Origin: Cytophagales bacterium
GTDB lineage: Bacteria; Bacteroidota; Bacteroidia; Cytophagales; Cyclobacteriaceae
Direction of reading: 5' to 3'
Length of the DNA: 6,734 bases
Assembly (NCBI GenBank): GCA_003504855.1
Contig: DNZD01000302.1
Span: forward strand, 1 to 6,734
Shown here: positions 5,549-6,734 of the stretch, one piece after another
How the letters are laid out: every line of letters starts with the position of its first letter
Position numbering within the stretch: position 1 is the stretch's first letter
The notes under the pieces: generated by a model
What the model was told of the DNA's origin: nothing
The model's input: only the letters and a program-made list of their open reading frames with translations
The model's database searches: none
Made by a program: the position numbers and the translations under genes

Positions 5549-6643
5549 ATGGCTTCAGATTTTCTTCCCATTAATGGCACCGACCACATTGAATTCTATG
5601 TGGGCAATGCCAAACAGGCCGCATTGTATTACCAGCATTGTTTTGGATTTCAGGTCGTAGCATATGCGGGGCCTGAAACGGGCGTACGCGACCGGGCCTC
5701 CTATGTGCTGCAGCAGGACAAAATCAGATTCGTGCTGACCACCGCCCTGCAGCCGGGAAGTGAAATCAGCCAGCACGTTGCGCAACACGGAGATGGTGTA
5801 AAGGTCCTTGCACTTTGGGTGGATGATGCGGCTAAGTCGTTTGCCGAAACGGTAGCCAGGGGCGCACATCCTGCCTTCCCACCCAAAAAGCTCAGCGATG
5901 AGTTTGGTGAAGCTGTCATATCAGCCATTCATACCTACGGGGAAACACTTCACACTTTTGTGGAACGTAAAAATTACCGGGGACCATTCCTACCCGGGTA
6001 TAAAGCCGTGGATCCCAATCCGGAAATTAAATCAACCGGCCTGAAGTATGTTGATCATTGTGTTGGCAACGTAGAGTTGGGAAAGATGAATCACTGGGTC
6101 GACTTCTATGAGCAGGTCATGGGCTTTAATCTGCTCATCACATTCGATGACAACGACATTTCTACAGAATACTCATCCCTGATGTCTAAAGTAGTTGCCA
6201 ACGGCAATGGGTATATCAAGTTTCCGATCAATGAGCCCGCCAGCGGCAAGAAGAAATCCCAAATCGAAGAATACCTGGACTTCTATAAAGGCCCCGGCGT
6301 ACAACACATTGCCATTGCAACGGATGATATCTTGTTTACCGTTGGTGAACTTCGCCGGCGGGGGGTAGAATTTCTTCGCGTTCCTGACAGTTACTATGAA
6401 GACGTACCAGCACGGGTGGGCAAGATTCAGGAGGACCTGCGGGAACTGAAGAAGCAGAATATTCTGATCGATCGTGACGAGGAAGGATACCTCCTGCAGA
6501 TTTTTAGCAAACCCATATTGGATCGTCCAACGTTGTTCTTCGAAATCATTGAACGCAACGGTGCCAAATCCTTCGGCAAAGGAAATTTCAAAGCCTTATT
6601 TGAATCCATTGAACGAGAGCAGGCACTTCGAGGAAATCTCTAA
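5549..6643 (+). CDS. hppD: 4-hydroxyphenylpyruvate dioxygenase
   Basis: This non-heme Fe(II) enzyme converts 4-hydroxyphenylpyruvate and O2 to homogentisate and CO2 in tyrosine catabolism, and can also feed pyomelanin formation. It has two vicinal-oxygen-chelate domains: N-terminal about 11-140 (DHIEFYVGN, GFQVVAYAG) and catalytic C-terminal about 165-364. The Fe-binding triad is visible: His170 (YVDHCVGN), His253 (PGVQHIAIATDDI) and Glu332 (LFFEIIER), matching His161, His240 and Glu322 of the Pseudomonas enzyme. The C-terminal helix GNFKALFESIEREQALRGNL, which gates the active site, is complete. The length of 364 aa is typical. ATG 5549 is chosen over the in-frame TTG at 5525 because the TTG lies inside a likely promoter box and the extra eight residues add nothing recognisable. 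A probable cupin gene follows after 10 nt with no terminator between, so the two are likely co-transcribed. No homogentisate dioxygenase is seen in the window. Confidence 0.96.
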   Translation: MASDFLPINGTDHIEFYVGNAKQAALYYQHCFGFQVVAYAGPETGVRDRASYVLQQDKIRFVLTTALQPGSEISQHVAQHGDGVKVLALWVDDAAKSFAETVARGAHPAFPPKKLSDEFGEAVISAIHTYGETLHTFVERKNYRGPFLPGYKAVDPNPEIKSTGLKYVDHCVGNVELGKMNHWVDFYEQVMGFNLLITFDDNDISTEYSSLMSKVVANGNGYIKFPINEPASGKKKSQIEEYLDFYKGPGVQHIAIATDDILFTVGELRRRGVEFLRVPDSYYEDVPARVGKIQEDLRELKKQNILIDRDEEGYLLQIFSKPILDRPTLFFEIIERNGAKSFGKGNFKALFESIEREQALRGNL

Positions 6644-6653
6644 CAGAAATAGG

Positions 6654-6734
6654 ATGGTATATCAACTAAAAGACATGAAACCCCGGGAAGTATTCCCTGG
6701 CTTTTCAGGCAGGTTTATCCACACGGAGCTTACT
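6654..6734 (+). CDS. Probable cupin-domain protein, partial (N-terminal 27 codons)
   Basis: An open frame from ATG 6654 runs to the right edge: MVYQLKDMKPREV, then FPGFSGRFIHTELT. The PGFxGRFIHTE pattern resembles the N-terminus of small single-domain cupin proteins of Bacteroidota, which bind a metal through a later HxH motif outside this window. It does not look like the N-terminus of homogentisate 1,2-dioxygenase. Met8 (ATG 6675) is an alternative start. The 10-nt gap after HPPD suggests one transcript. The AGGA just before 6654 is too close to act as a normal ribosome-binding site. With so little sequence the family call is tentative, but the reading frame itself is convincing by position. 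Confidence 0.55.
   Translation, partial: MVYQLKDMKPREVFPGFSGRFIHTELT

Overview
The window reads as a compact stretch of a Bacteroidota chromosome. The evidence is the protein families (a DUF1573 lipid-free secreted protein, YwqK-type repeats, and Bacteroidota-like versions of tryptophan 2,3-dioxygenase, glutaryl-CoA dehydrogenase and HPPD), the absence of clear Shine-Dalgarno sequences, and TAnnTTTG boxes, the Bacteroidota -7 element, just upstream of several start codons. The base composition is fairly balanced. A Cytophagales-like host would fit, but I cannot fix the genus from sequence alone.

Layout from left to right: (1) minus strand 662 to 1, a secreted YwqK/MORN-like repeat protein that runs off the left edge; (2) minus strand 1650-697, tryptophan 2,3-dioxygenase; (3) plus strand 1685-2905, glutaryl-CoA dehydrogenase, divergent from (2) with a 34-nt gap; (4) minus strand 3979-2906, an exported protein with DUF1573-type Ig-like domains, whose stop codon directly abuts that of (3); (5) plus strand 4041-5012, tryptophanyl-tRNA synthetase, divergent from (4) across 61 nt; (6) minus strand 5455-5048, an acidic conserved hypothetical protein; (7) plus strand 5549-6643, 4-hydroxyphenylpyruvate dioxygenase (HPPD); (8) plus strand 6654 to the right edge, the start of a probable cupin protein in an operon-like position 10 nt after HPPD. 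No gap between genes exceeds 93 nt. I see no tRNA, rRNA, mobile element or CRISPR array.

The theme is aromatic amino acid metabolism. The dioxygenase opens the tryptophan ring to N-formylkynurenine. Glutaryl-CoA dehydrogenase acts late in the glutaryl-CoA route that drains tryptophan (and lysine) carbon to crotonyl-CoA. TrpRS consumes the same tryptophan for protein synthesis. HPPD makes homogentisate from the tyrosine-derived keto acid. The alternating strands mean this is a neighbourhood of short transcription units, not one operon.

I found no convincing new biological system. The points most worth checking are the near-perfect 24-residue repeat protein behind the dioxygenase, the recurring TAnnTTTG boxes at a similar distance from start codons, the tryptophan-centred gene grouping, and the unassigned 135-residue protein.
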